From contig CAVWMN010000010.1 in the NCBI GenBank assembly GCA_963756115.1, positions 682,001 through 746,000 on the forward strand: 64,000 nt of DNA, read 5' to 3'. Below are positions 48,815 to 57,786 of the stretch, in pieces. Source of the stretch: JTS-RE37 sp963756115. Lineage in GTDB: Bacteria > Bacteroidota > Bacteroidia > Flavobacteriales > Flavobacteriaceae. The translations under genes and the position numbers were made by a program. A model generated the notes under the pieces. That model was given only the letters and a program-made list of their open reading frames with translations. It searched no databases and was not told the DNA's origin. Every line of letters starts with the position of its first letter. Positions within the stretch are counted from its first letter, which is position 1.

Positions 48815-49405
48815 TTATTGTTTCAATGATTTCCGGACAGCAAGGACAAGTCCTGTTGACCAGTTAAGCTTTGTAATATGAAAGTCGGCCCGACCTTCAA
48901 GTTCCCTCAGGAGGTTTTCTGCCTTGATCCCATGCTCCGGCGGCCAATTATGTTGAGGCATCATATCGTCCACCAGGTAGCAGCCGCCCGGTTTAACCAT
49001 TTCCAGTGTCTCTTCCAGCATGCTGTATTTCCCTGGCCAGGCATCTGCAAAAATAAGATCGAATGTTCTGTCCTTATGATCCCTTAGCCATTCGTTACCA
49101 TCCATACATACAAATGTGATTGCGGAGTCATCCCCCAGATACTGTTGGGCCACCTGTAAGCGCGCTGCATCGTTATCAATGGTGGTTACCGTGGTATGCG
49201 CATCTTTGCCTGCTGCTATCCATGACAATGACAGCCCGGTGCCTGTACCCAGTTCCAGGATTTCTCCATTTGGCCTGGAAGTTACCAGGGCCCGGAGAAA
49301 GGAACCTGTCTGCAGGTCAGATGCCATGGAAAAGCCCATCTCCTGCGTTGCATGCAAAATTTCGGCATGTTTCTCCGGCCTGTCGGGGATTGTTATAGTG
49401 TCCAT
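48815..49405 (-). CDS. Class I SAM-dependent O-methyltransferase-like protein within the ilv operon
   Basis: A 196-residue methyltransferase. The SAM-binding motif ILELGTGTGLSLSWIA, the acidic motif II TTIDNDAARL and the DLIFADAWPGKY motif are clear, and the sequence resembles the cation-dependent O-methyltransferase group. It sits 14 bases after ilvB and 53 before ilvN, on the same strand, so it is co-transcribed. Its substrate is unknown. Confidence 0.84.
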   Translation of the reverse strand: MDTITIPDRPEKHAEILHATQEMGFSMASDLQTGSFLRALVTSRPNGEILELGTGTGLSLSWIAAGKDAHTTVTTIDNDAARLQVAQQYLGDDSAITFVCMDGNEWLRDHKDRTFDLIFADAWPGKYSMLEETLEMVKPGGCYLVDDMMPQHNWPPEHGIKAENLLRELEGRADFHITKLNWSTGLVLAVRKSLKQ

Positions 49406-49419
49406 TGGTAAAAGTCCGG

Positions 49420-51183
49420 TTATTTTAAGCGGATGTCTGAAACGGAGGCCCCGGATGGGATCATCGGGAAAACGTTATCCTCTTTTTCCACGCTCACCTC
49501 AAGGAAGTAAGCCTCCGTGGAGGACATCATTTCGGTAATTACAGCTTTCAGGTCTTCCCTCCTGCTTACTTTTTTTGCCTTAATATGGTAGCCTTCCGCT
49601 ATCTTTACAAAGTCAGGGTTGACCATGACGGTAGATGCATACCTTCCTTCGAAGAACAATTCCTGCCATTGCCGAACCATCCCCAGGTGATCATTGTTGA
49701 GCACTACGATCTTTACAGGTGTTTTATTCTGAAAGATAGTCGCCAATTCCTGGATGGTCATCTGGTATCCACCATCACCAATAATAGCTACCACTTCCCT
49801 GTCCATAGCCCCCATCTTCGCACCTATGGCTGCCGGTAAGGCGAACCCCATAGTCCCGAGTCCGCCCGAGGTAATATTGCTCTTGGTTTGTTTGAATTTA
49901 GCATAGCGGCAGGCGATCATTTGATGTTGCCCGACATCGGTTACAATTACGGCTTTATGTCCGGAGGCCAGGTTGATTTCCTCAATCACTTCCCCCATGG
50001 TAAGACCCTGTTTTGTAGGATGCAGGTCGTTCCGGATGACGGCATCATATTCCTGCCTGTACTTTTTCTTGAATTCATTATGCCATTCCGGATGGCTGTT
50101 CTTTTTGATCTTTGGCAGGATCTGTGTCAGGGCTTCTTTCGCATCGCCCAGGACGGCAACAGTGGTTTTAATATTTTTATCAATTTCAGCCGGATCGATT
50201 TCAAAATGAATGATCTTAGCCTGTTTTGCGTAGGTATCCAGGCTCCCTGTTACCCTGTCATCAAACCGCATTCCGATGGCAATCAGTAAATCGCATTCAT
50301 TGGTGAGGATATTGGGGCCATAGTTGCCGTGCATTCCAACCATCCCTACATTCAGCGGATGATCCGAGTCCATTGCGGAAAGACCTAAGATTGTCCAGGC
50401 CGCAGGTATTCCTGCTTTCTCCACCAGCGCTTTTAATTCCTCTTCTGCTTTCCCAAGGATCACCCCCTGTCCAAAAACGATATAGGGTTTCTTAGCCTGG
50501 TTGATCAGATCAGCAGCCGCTGCAATGGCTTTTTCATCGATTTTAGGCAAGGGATTATAACTCCTTACCCCTTTACAGGGTTCATAACTGAAATCCAATT
50601 CTTCAAACTGGGCATTCTTAGTAATATCGACCAGGACAGGTCCCGGCCGTCCGGATTTGGCGATATAAAATGCCTTTGCCATGATGTGCGGAATTTCAGC
50701 GGCCTTTGTAACCTGGTAGTTCCATTTCGTTACAGGGGTGGAAATGCCGATTATATCGGTTTCCTGAAAGGCATCCGAACCCAGCAGGTGCCTGGGGACC
50801 TGCCCTGTAATACATACAAGCGGTGTAGAATCGATCTGAGCATCTGCCAGGCCGGTGACCAGGTTGGTAGCACCGGGTCCGGAAGTTGCCATGGCAACCC
50901 CTACTTTTCCCGTAACCCTTGCATAACCCTGGGCCGCGTGTGTCGCTCCCTGCTCATGCCGGGTAAGGATGTGCGATAATTTGTCCCTGAATTTGTATAA
51001 TTCATCATATACCGGCATGATTGCTCCTCCCGGGTACCCGTAGATCAAATCCACTCCTTCTGCAAGGAGGCAATGGATCAATGCTTCAGCCCCACTTATT
51101 TTCAGTGCCCGCTCCCCGGCCGGTTTGCTATTCTTTTCTTTTACTGTTTCCATAGTCCAATCAAGACTTTTGTTAATCCCCAT
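49420..51183 (-). CDS. ilvB: Acetolactate synthase large subunit
   Basis: A 587-residue thiamine-diphosphate enzyme joining two pyruvates, or pyruvate and 2-ketobutyrate. The catalytic Glu is in GVDLIYGYPGGAIMPVYDEL, FAD-binding core in the middle domain, and the ThDP motif GDGGYQMTIQELATIFQNKTPVKIVVLNN is intact. Start at 51183; a second in-frame Met at 51153 (METVKEK) is also plausible. Second gene of the ilv operon. Confidence 0.95.
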   Translation of the reverse strand: MGINKSLDWTMETVKEKNSKPAGERALKISGAEALIHCLLAEGVDLIYGYPGGAIMPVYDELYKFRDKLSHILTRHEQGATHAAQGYARVTGKVGVAMATSGPGATNLVTGLADAQIDSTPLVCITGQVPRHLLGSDAFQETDIIGISTPVTKWNYQVTKAAEIPHIMAKAFYIAKSGRPGPVLVDITKNAQFEELDFSYEPCKGVRSYNPLPKIDEKAIAAAADLINQAKKPYIVFGQGVILGKAEEELKALVEKAGIPAAWTILGLSAMDSDHPLNVGMVGMHGNYGPNILTNECDLLIAIGMRFDDRVTGSLDTYAKQAKIIHFEIDPAEIDKNIKTTVAVLGDAKEALTQILPKIKKNSHPEWHNEFKKKYRQEYDAVIRNDLHPTKQGLTMGEVIEEINLASGHKAVIVTDVGQHQMIACRYAKFKQTKSNITSGGLGTMGFALPAAIGAKMGAMDREVVAIIGDGGYQMTIQELATIFQNKTPVKIVVLNNDHLGMVRQWQELFFEGRYASTVMVNPDFVKIAEGYHIKAKKVSRREDLKAVITEMMSSTEAYFLEVSVEKEDNVFPMIPSGASVSDIRLK

Positions 51184-51243
51184 TTTTAATAGTAAGCACT
51201 ACACCAGACATCCGCAAAAAGGGAAAACTGCGTCCGGTATATA

Positions 51244-52920
51244 TCAAAACTCATCTGTAACACAACCCTGTGATGCCGATGATACGGTCCTCGCATATTT
51301 ATATAAACTGCCTTTGCTGACCTTTAGAGGGGGCTGTTTCCAACTATCCCTCCTGTGTTGTAATTCTTCAGTTGTCAGCGCCACATCAATACTGTTGTTT
51401 TCCGCATCGATAGTAATGACATCCCCGTCCTTCAAAAGACCGATATTGCCGCCCTCCTGGGCTTCCGGGCAAACATGACCTACGACGAAACCATGGGTGC
51501 CTCCTGAAAACCGGCCATCGGTTATCAGGGCCACCTGTTTGCCTAAACCCGCTCCCATGATAGCAGCGGTTGGCTTCAGCATTTCCGGCATACCCGGCCC
51601 GCCTTTAGGACCTTCATACCTGATTACGACCACGTCGCCCTTTTTTACAAGCCCTTTACCGATACCTTCGTTGGCTTCAAATTCCCCATCAAAGACTTTT
51701 GCAGGACCCTTAAAATAAAGACCTTCCTTTCCTGTTATCTTGGCGACCGAACCTTCCTCTGCAAGATTACCGTACAGTATGCGCAGATGACCCGATGTTT
51801 TTATAGGTGCATTTAAGGGTTTTACCACATCCTGCCCTGCTGCTAATCCCGGTACCTCCGCAAGGTTCTCTGCAATCGTTTTACCGGTAACGGTAAGGCA
51901 ATCCCCGTGCAGCATCCCGTTCTCCAGCATAAATTTCATCACAGCGGGCGTACCCCCTACCCTGTGTACATCTTCCATCAAATATTTACCGCTGGGTTTG
52001 AGGTCAGCCAGGAATGGCGTAGTGTCGCTGATGTGCTGGAAATCAGCAAGGCTCAGCGGAATCCCGGCGGCTTTTGCAATAGCCAGAAAGTGAAGGACGG
52101 CATTGGTGGAACCTCCCATAATCGTGATAAGCCTTATGGCATTTTCAAATGATTTTCGGGTGATGATATCGCTGGGTTTAATATCATTTTCCAGCAGGTG
52201 ACGCAACGCCCGGCCAGAATTGACGCTATCCGCCTCTTTTTCAGGGCCCACGGCCGGGTTGGAAGAGTTATATGGCATGGCCATTCCCAGGGCTTCTATG
52301 GCAGAAGCCATGGTATTTGCCGTGTACATCCCGCCACAGGCTCCTGCGCCCGGGCAGGCATGCTGTATGACGTTCTTAAATTCCCGATCATCCATAGTGC
52401 CGGCAACTTTTTCACCCCAGGCTTCAAAGGCGGAAACGATGTCCAGTTTTTTGTTGTTCAGGCAGCCTGAAGCAATAGTCCCACCATACACAAGCACAGA
52501 TGGCCGGTTCAGGCGGATCATCGCCATAAGGGCACCCGGCATGTTCTTATCACATCCTACAACGGTCACAAGGGCATCGTAATTCATCGCCTGCACCACC
52601 GTCTCCATGGAATCTGCAATAAGGTCCCGCGAGGGCAGGGAATATCGCATTCCTGCAGTCCCCATGGATATCCCATCACTGACCCCTATCGTATTGAAAA
52701 CCAGGCCAACCATACCTGTTTCGTTGACCCCTTCCTTTACTTTTTGGGCAAGGTCATTCAGGTGCATGTTACAGGGATTCCCTTCATATCCTGTGCTCCC
52801 GATCCCGATCAATGGCTTCTTAAGGTCCTCCTCACTCAGGCCAATGGCGTAGAGCATTGCCTGGGCCCCGGGTTGGGTTTCATTCTGAGTTATATTTTTA
52901 CTGAATTTATTAAGTTCCAT
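51244..52920 (-). CDS. ilvD: Dihydroxy-acid dehydratase
   Basis: A 558-residue Fe-S dehydratase making 2-ketoisovalerate and 2-keto-3-methylvalerate. The cluster cysteines are in GNPCNMHL, VVGCDKNMPG and PGAGACGGMYTANTM, and the C-terminal GRFSGGTHGFVVGHVCPEA motif is intact. First gene of the operon ilvD-ilvB-methyltransferase-ilvN-ilvC-gapN. Confidence 0.96.
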   Translation of the reverse strand: MELNKFSKNITQNETQPGAQAMLYAIGLSEEDLKKPLIGIGSTGYEGNPCNMHLNDLAQKVKEGVNETGMVGLVFNTIGVSDGISMGTAGMRYSLPSRDLIADSMETVVQAMNYDALVTVVGCDKNMPGALMAMIRLNRPSVLVYGGTIASGCLNNKKLDIVSAFEAWGEKVAGTMDDREFKNVIQHACPGAGACGGMYTANTMASAIEALGMAMPYNSSNPAVGPEKEADSVNSGRALRHLLENDIKPSDIITRKSFENAIRLITIMGGSTNAVLHFLAIAKAAGIPLSLADFQHISDTTPFLADLKPSGKYLMEDVHRVGGTPAVMKFMLENGMLHGDCLTVTGKTIAENLAEVPGLAAGQDVVKPLNAPIKTSGHLRILYGNLAEEGSVAKITGKEGLYFKGPAKVFDGEFEANEGIGKGLVKKGDVVVIRYEGPKGGPGMPEMLKPTAAIMGAGLGKQVALITDGRFSGGTHGFVVGHVCPEAQEGGNIGLLKDGDVITIDAENNSIDVALTTEELQHRRDSWKQPPLKVSKGSLYKYARTVSSASQGCVTDEF

Positions 52921-52969
52921 TCTACTGGTTTAAATACGGCTGTTGGCTGGCACTTTTGCGTTTCCCTGC

Positions 52970-52977
52970 CAAAGATA
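52970..52977 (-). promoter_or_regulatory. Putative -7 element for the ilv operon
   Basis: On the minus strand TATCTTTG fits TAnnTTTG, 50 bases before the ilvD ATG, in the 194-base gap after pxpC. No clear -33 TTG at the right distance. Confidence 0.45.
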
Positions 52978-53114
52978 AATGTTTCATCTGGCCCCTAATT
53001 TTAACAGCATACACTGGTTCAAATTCAATACGGGGTTATTTGGGTTATAGTGTTGATAATCAATAATGTAATTGATATATTTTACCATATTCAATGCGTG
53101 GTGGAAATGCGAAG

Positions 53115-53951
53115 CTACAGCTGAAAGGAGACCTGATCCCCGTTTTTCTTTTGGGATAGAAGGGAAATTGCCCTTTCGGACATCTGCAGGATCCTTGGAT
53201 AACCTCCGGTTGTTTGCCCGTCGCGCATCAGGATGATCAGTTTACCGGATCCGGTCAACTGCACGGTGCCGGGGAGGGTGGCAGACGTAAGCAGGGTTAC
53301 GGAATGCCCCGGTATTGTTTCCTCTAGTTGGTATGCCATCCGGTTGTTTTCCTTTGCTATGCGAAAATCTTTTGAAAACAATAATTCCAGGTGCTGATCT
53401 TTTAATAGCTTGTATTCGGGCCCTGGTTTTACAGGTAACCGCTGCTCCTTATGAAAGGGAGCCGGTCTGATATCCAGTATCCTGGGTTCAAATGAAGTGA
53501 CCGGTTCAAAGGGCAGTTCCATAAATTCCTTGATCCGGTTTAGTGTGGTCAGCGGTTTGAAATAAGATCTGCTGCCCAATACTTTTTCTGTTTTGAACCC
53601 ATTTCGGATAGCCAGGTAGGCCCTGAACCCATTGATTAACTTACCAAATGAAACCACATCACCGGCCTGGACTGCATGGACCTTGTAATTAGGTACCGGG
53701 TTGCCATTGATGCTTGCAGACATTTCAGCGCCGGTGATGGCAATGAAGGAAGGAGCTTCAAAAGCAAGGGTGGGCCCGGTCATCGTAATTTCCAGCACCG
53801 CATCCCCTTCGGCATTATCGAGCAGTGTATTGGCCATTTTGGCCGAATAACTATCCATTGCACCGGAGACAGGGACACCTTTATCCCTGAAATTGAAACG
53901 TCCCTCATCCTGGACCGTCGTAAAAAACCCCGTATGAACTACCCTAAGCAT
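53115..53951 (-). CDS. pxpC: 5-oxoprolinase subunit PxpC (biotin-dependent carboxyltransferase fold)
   Basis: A 278-residue AHS2/KipA-type protein. The family opening GFFTTVQDEGRFNFRDKGVPVSGAMD and the C-terminal GQTTGGYPRILQMS motif are present. With PxpA and PxpB it cleaves 5-oxoproline to glutamate using ATP. The start at 53951 overlaps the pxpB stop by eight bases; an earlier Met (53969) is less likely. Confidence 0.92.
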   Translation of the reverse strand: MLRVVHTGFFTTVQDEGRFNFRDKGVPVSGAMDSYSAKMANTLLDNAEGDAVLEITMTGPTLAFEAPSFIAITGAEMSASINGNPVPNYKVHAVQAGDVVSFGKLINGFRAYLAIRNGFKTEKVLGSRSYFKPLTTLNRIKEFMELPFEPVTSFEPRILDIRPAPFHKEQRLPVKPGPEYKLLKDQHLELLFSKDFRIAKENNRMAYQLEETIPGHSVTLLTSATLPGTVQLTGSGKLIILMRDGQTTGGYPRILQMSERAISLLSQKKNGDQVSFQL

Positions 53952-54681
53952 CCAATTTCGATTTATCAATTTTAAAGATCCCTACTTCAGCCTCGATCTT
54001 ATGGAGATCGAAAGCTGCTTTTTTTATGGCATAAAACTGGATCTTATCGCCTATGCTAACAAAACATGGGTCCGGATTATTCACGTTAAAAATAGGGATC
54101 GGACACTTTCCTATAATATTCCATCCCCCCGGTGAATCCTGCGGGTAGATGCCCGTTTGCCTCCCGGCAAGCCCAACCGATCCTTTTGTAACCAACATGC
54201 GAGGTGTTTCCTTCCTTGGGGATTCAAGGAATTTCGGCAATCCACCCAAATACATAAAGCCGGGCAGGAACCCTATTCCATACACCGTATAAATATGACC
54301 GGTATGGGCGGCTATCAGGTCCGGTACAGACATCCCCAGAACCCCGGCAACCTCCTCCAGGTCAATTCCATACTCAAGATCATAGCAAACCGGGAGTTTC
54401 CAAAGGTAATGTTCCGCTGAAATTTCTGTTGGCTTGCCTTCATACCATTCGGTCAACTTCCTCTTCCATACATTAAATTCAATATGCTCTTCCCTGTTGA
54501 TAAGGGTAAGCGAATTATAGGCCGGAACCATTTCCCAGTAGGATGATTCGAGGCAGTTCTGTCTCAGGTATCGGGAAAATTGGAGGATATCGTATAAAAT
54601 AGCTTCATCTACTTTATCGGGCCATTCAACCAGGATGGCCTGTTCACCGAAGGGTTCTATGGTAATGGGATATGGCTTCAC
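53944..54681 (-). CDS. pxpB: 5-oxoprolinase subunit PxpB
   Basis: A 245-residue AHS1/KipI-type cyclophilin-like protein. The motifs GIGFLPGFMYLGGLP and GRQTGIYPQDSPGGWNIIGK are clear. Its ATG overlaps the pxpA stop by four bases, consistent with translational coupling in one complex. Confidence 0.92.
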   Translation of the reverse strand: MKPYPITIEPFGEQAILVEWPDKVDEAILYDILQFSRYLRQNCLESSYWEMVPAYNSLTLINREEHIEFNVWKRKLTEWYEGKPTEISAEHYLWKLPVCYDLEYGIDLEEVAGVLGMSVPDLIAAHTGHIYTVYGIGFLPGFMYLGGLPKFLESPRKETPRMLVTKGSVGLAGRQTGIYPQDSPGGWNIIGKCPIPIFNVNNPDPCFVSIGDKIQFYAIKKAAFDLHKIEAEVGIFKIDKSKLDA

Positions 54682-55421
54682 TTTTTAATGCAGATATGGT
54701 ATTTCGGTAATTCAGAGGAAAGATACATCAATATTTGCAATGCATTCGGGGTATCCCCGTGAATACAAAAAGTATCTGCCCGGATTTTTAAAAGTTCGCC
54801 GTCTATTCCTGGGACCACTTGATCCCTGGCCATGGAAACTATGCGCTGCAAAACGGCTTTGGGAGAAGCTATCACAGCATTTTGCTGCTGGCGCGAAACG
54901 AGGCTCAGGTCTGTCCGGTAAGCCCGGTCGCCAAAAGCTTCGAGTGCACAATCAAATCCACTTTTCCCGGCCTTTTTTGCTATAACGGAGCGCGGGGGGA
55001 CATACAATACTGCCTTTTCACGGTACGCTTCGATACTTTCCAGATACTGCATTGCCAGTACGGCGTTCGAGGCAATATCGTTATAAAGTGCCCCATGGGC
55101 CTTAATATGATGCAGTTTAAGGCCCGCTCCTGTTACAAGGTCTTCCAGCAGGCTTATTTGTTCCTGAATGCTTGTCTTCAGATCCCGAGGTGCAATGGTC
55201 ATAGACAGCCTTCCAAAATTTTCCCGGTCAGGATACGACGGGTGCGCACCAACCTTTATGCCATTTTCTTTGGCGAGGTGTAGGACCCCCAACATGGTTT
55301 CCGCATCCCCTGCATGCCCGCCACAGGCAATATTACAGGACGAGATATGGGGGAATAATTCGGCTTCATTGCCGATCCCCTCCCCCACGTCACAATTGAT
55401 ATCGATGTATATCTTGTCCAT
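54678..55421 (-). CDS. pxpA: 5-oxoprolinase subunit PxpA (LamB/YcsF family)
   Basis: A 247-residue protein with the family signature IDINCDVGEGIGNEAELFPHISSCNIACGGHAGD, the substrate-binding GAHPSYPDRENFGR and LHHIKAHGALYN. It is one base after the transporter stop, so the four genes form one operon. PxpABC removes 5-oxoproline, which forms spontaneously from glutamine and glutathione. Confidence 0.93.
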   Translation of the reverse strand: MDKIYIDINCDVGEGIGNEAELFPHISSCNIACGGHAGDAETMLGVLHLAKENGIKVGAHPSYPDRENFGRLSMTIAPRDLKTSIQEQISLLEDLVTGAGLKLHHIKAHGALYNDIASNAVLAMQYLESIEAYREKAVLYVPPRSVIAKKAGKSGFDCALEAFGDRAYRTDLSLVSRQQQNAVIASPKAVLQRIVSMARDQVVPGIDGELLKIRADTFCIHGDTPNALQILMYLSSELPKYHICIKK

Positions 55422-55422
55422 A

Positions 55423-56614
55423 TCAAAATAATCCCGCGACCTTTACGATACTTTTTACACCCAGTATAATTACCAAAAGGATGATCACAAGCGCCAGCAG
55501 GTTTTGCCATGATGTATTTCGGTGCCTACCCATAACGACATGCCGGTTCACTACCCAAAGGAGGAAGATAGCAATTACAGGTAACAATAGCCCGTTCGCG
55601 ACCTGTGCAAACTGGATCAGTGCTATGGGGGTCAACCCAAAGAATTGGGAAAGCACCCCCGCCAAAAGGATGATGATCCAAACGCTGCGGAAACGTATAT
55701 CCTTCATGCCCGTCTTCCATCCAAAGCAACTATTTGCAACATAGGCAGCTGCCAGGGGGGCTGTAATGGCTGAGGTAATCCCTGCTGCGAACAACCCAAT
55801 ACCCATAAAATACCTGGCTGCATTGCCATACAGTGGTTCCAGCCCCCTGGCCAGGTCGAGCACTGAAGCCACCTGTTGTGCAGGAATTGCCGCGGCAGCT
55901 ACAATTATGGACATCGATACAATCCCTCCCAGTGCAACGGCCACCAGGGTATCCCGCCTGGCTGCCCCGAGAAAATCCTTCGATTTCCATTTTTCGCTGA
56001 CCAGGGAGGCATGCAGGAATAAGTTATAGGGAACGATGGTAGTCCCCACAAGGGCCATAATGGTCAGCAGGCTGCCTTCAGGAATTCGTGGCATGAATAG
56101 TCCGGTCATCAATGCCTGCGGGTCCGGTCTTGTGATAACGGCAGTAAGCAGGAAGGAGACACTCATAACGAGGACCAGTGAAATAAAAACCCGTTCCAGC
56201 GACTTATAATTACCCAGGTACAGCAATAGAAACGAAAAAACCCCGATGACCCGGGATAGACTCCCTGGTACTCAATACCGAATATGGCTTCCAGACCAAG
56301 GGTTCCCCCCCCGATATTTCCCCCTCATAGGCCGCGTTGCCCAGGACGATGGCTGCCAGGATAATACCGATAACCAGATTCCGGACAACGGGGGTCTTTA
56401 ATTCCTCCTTTATGACATCTGCCAGTCCTTTTTGGGTAATGATCCCCAGGCGGGCGGCCATTTCCTGCAGCACAATGGTAGCGATGACAGACAGGAGCAT
56501 GGTCCACAGGAGCGTATAACCAAATGAAACACCTGCCAGTGTACAGGCTGTAACAGTACCGGGTCCTATAAATGCTGCTGCTACTAATACCCCGGGGCCA
56601 ATTTTCCGTGACAT
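55423..56614 (-). pseudogene. NRAMP-fold transporter (YcsG-like), disrupted by two frameshifts
   Basis: Two overlapping pieces cover one APC/NRAMP-fold transporter of about 395 residues. Piece one (56614 to about 56324) opens with IGPGVLVAAAFIGPGTVTAC and reads correctly to NAAYEG. The frame then breaks at a G run (five C on the plus strand, 56320-56324); adding one G restores IGGGTLGLEAIFG. A second shift between about 56254 and 56272, probably at the GGG at 56263-56265, is needed to reach the hydrophobic VIGVFSFLLLYLGNYKSLERV. The TTG that opens the second piece (56226) is not a genuine start. The usual NRAMP metal ligands are absent: DPGN is GPGT and the TM6 MPH is VPY. It is the first gene of the pxpABC operon, as ycsG is in the B. 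subtilis ycsF-kip region, so a 5-oxoproline or related uptake role is inferred. Confidence 0.85.
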
Positions 56615-56781
56615 AATTGTGGTGGGTTACTGGATTTTTGAAATCAGGGTAAATATAACCCGTTTAGCTTTGGGGTGGATATCGGTTATAAAAAATTGCC
56701 GGTACGGATTTTAACATTAAAGGTGCATTTCATCTAATAATTTGCCATTCATCTAAAAGTGGGTGTCCATACATCGATATT

Positions 56782-56815
56782 TTATAATAATCCCGGAATG
56801 GAGGGGTTATTATAA
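56782..56815. promoter_or_regulatory. Strong inverted repeat before the CxxC protein gene
   Basis: Thirteen-bp arms TTATAATAATCCC and GGGGTTATTATAA, pairing except for one T-G, with an 8-base loop. It ends 25 bases before the ATG at 56841. It could be an operator or a 5' RNA hairpin. No T run follows. Confidence 0.6.
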
Positions 56816-56840
56816 TCCCAAATCTAATACCGCTTACTGA

Positions 56841-57284
56841 ATGAAATGTGTAGAATGCAATAAGGAATTAAAATACGCAGACCATTATTATTCCCTTAAA
56901 AAACTGGGGATTGCCCTTTGCCAGCAGCACAAGGAACGCTTGCTGAAGTTAAAGGAAGTCAATGGGACCCCCATAGAAGCCATCCTTTTATTCTATGAGC
57001 TTAGAACTGCAGGTGTTTCCCCGATGCTGGAATGGTGGGATGGTCAGAAATCTGTTGATATCGCGATATCCCGGGTAAAACTGAATATTGAAATCGACAC
57101 GGAATATGAAATGCTTACGCATGAACAAGCCATCAACGACCTGGAGCAAACCATGCATTCCTATAAAAATGGCTTTACCACGATCAGGATACCCCATATC
57201 CTTATAAAATATTATTTACAGGAAACCGTCCGGAACATCCTGGGGATTATGGAGGGCTTGCGGGCCAATATAAAGATCCTCTAA
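56841..57284 (+). CDS. Uncharacterised protein with N-terminal CxxC pair and nuclease-like core
   Basis: A 147-residue protein. The N-terminus has MKCVECNKEL and, after about 20 residues, LCQQH, a likely zinc site. The second half, VDIAISRVKLNIEIDTEYEMLT then a helix AINDLEQTMHSYKNGFTTIRIPHILI, follows the strand order of the Vsr/DUF559-like endonuclease fold (D-x-A, IExD, QxxxDxxR-like, GxxxxRIP). Key catalytic residues look partly replaced (E-T-E where DG-x-x-H is usual). Function unknown; nuclease descent is inference. It is 23 bases before the small membrane protein gene. Confidence 0.7.
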   Translation: MKCVECNKELKYADHYYSLKKLGIALCQQHKERLLKLKEVNGTPIEAILLFYELRTAGVSPMLEWWDGQKSVDIAISRVKLNIEIDTEYEMLTHEQAINDLEQTMHSYKNGFTTIRIPHILIKYYLQETVRNILGIMEGLRANIKIL

Positions 57285-57307
57285 TATTGGAAACCTAAAC
57301 CTATTAA

Positions 57308-57601
57308 ATGGAAACCAAAGGTAAATACATTGATCGATCTTATAAAATCAGCCAGCTTATTATGATTCTGCTGACCTTCGCTGCATTCAGTGTTATGGTA
57401 AATATAAGTCCGATGATATCCCGTTACCTTTTCGGGTTACCCATCATAATATCCGGGCTGCTGGGAATATATGGTTCTGTTTTTATAGTTAAAGGGATTG
57501 ATGCCCCCATCAATGAAAGAAAGATCGTTGCCATCACCGTAAATTTTGCGATGGTTTTGCTGATCCTTACCATTTTTATTTCCAATACCTTGTATAACTG
57601 A
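57308..57601 (+). CDS. Small membrane protein of unknown function
   Basis: A 97-residue protein with three hydrophobic segments (residues about 13-35, 38-60 and 70-93). No motif recognised. It follows the CxxC protein closely and is probably in the same transcript. Confidence 0.65.
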   Translation: METKGKYIDRSYKISQLIMILLTFAAFSVMVNISPMISRYLFGLPIIISGLLGIYGSVFIVKGIDAPINERKIVAITVNFAMVLLILTIFISNTLYN

Positions 57602-57786
57602 TACGTGTACCTTAAAAAATGCCTGTCGGCTGAACGTTTGGGATTTTGTACCACCTGAAATACTGCTTCTCACATTATATCCATTCAATCAGATCGATTT
57701 TACATTTCGTTTATTCCCCTTTTATAATTGTTAAGTTGGATTATTCCCCGGTATTTATTCGTATCTTTTTTTCATAAATCCTTTTT

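Noticed and set aside
55423..56226. Second NRAMP piece as a separate transporter gene
   Set aside because: Its TTG start lies inside a transmembrane helix and the upstream piece supplies the missing helices; it is one frameshifted gene.
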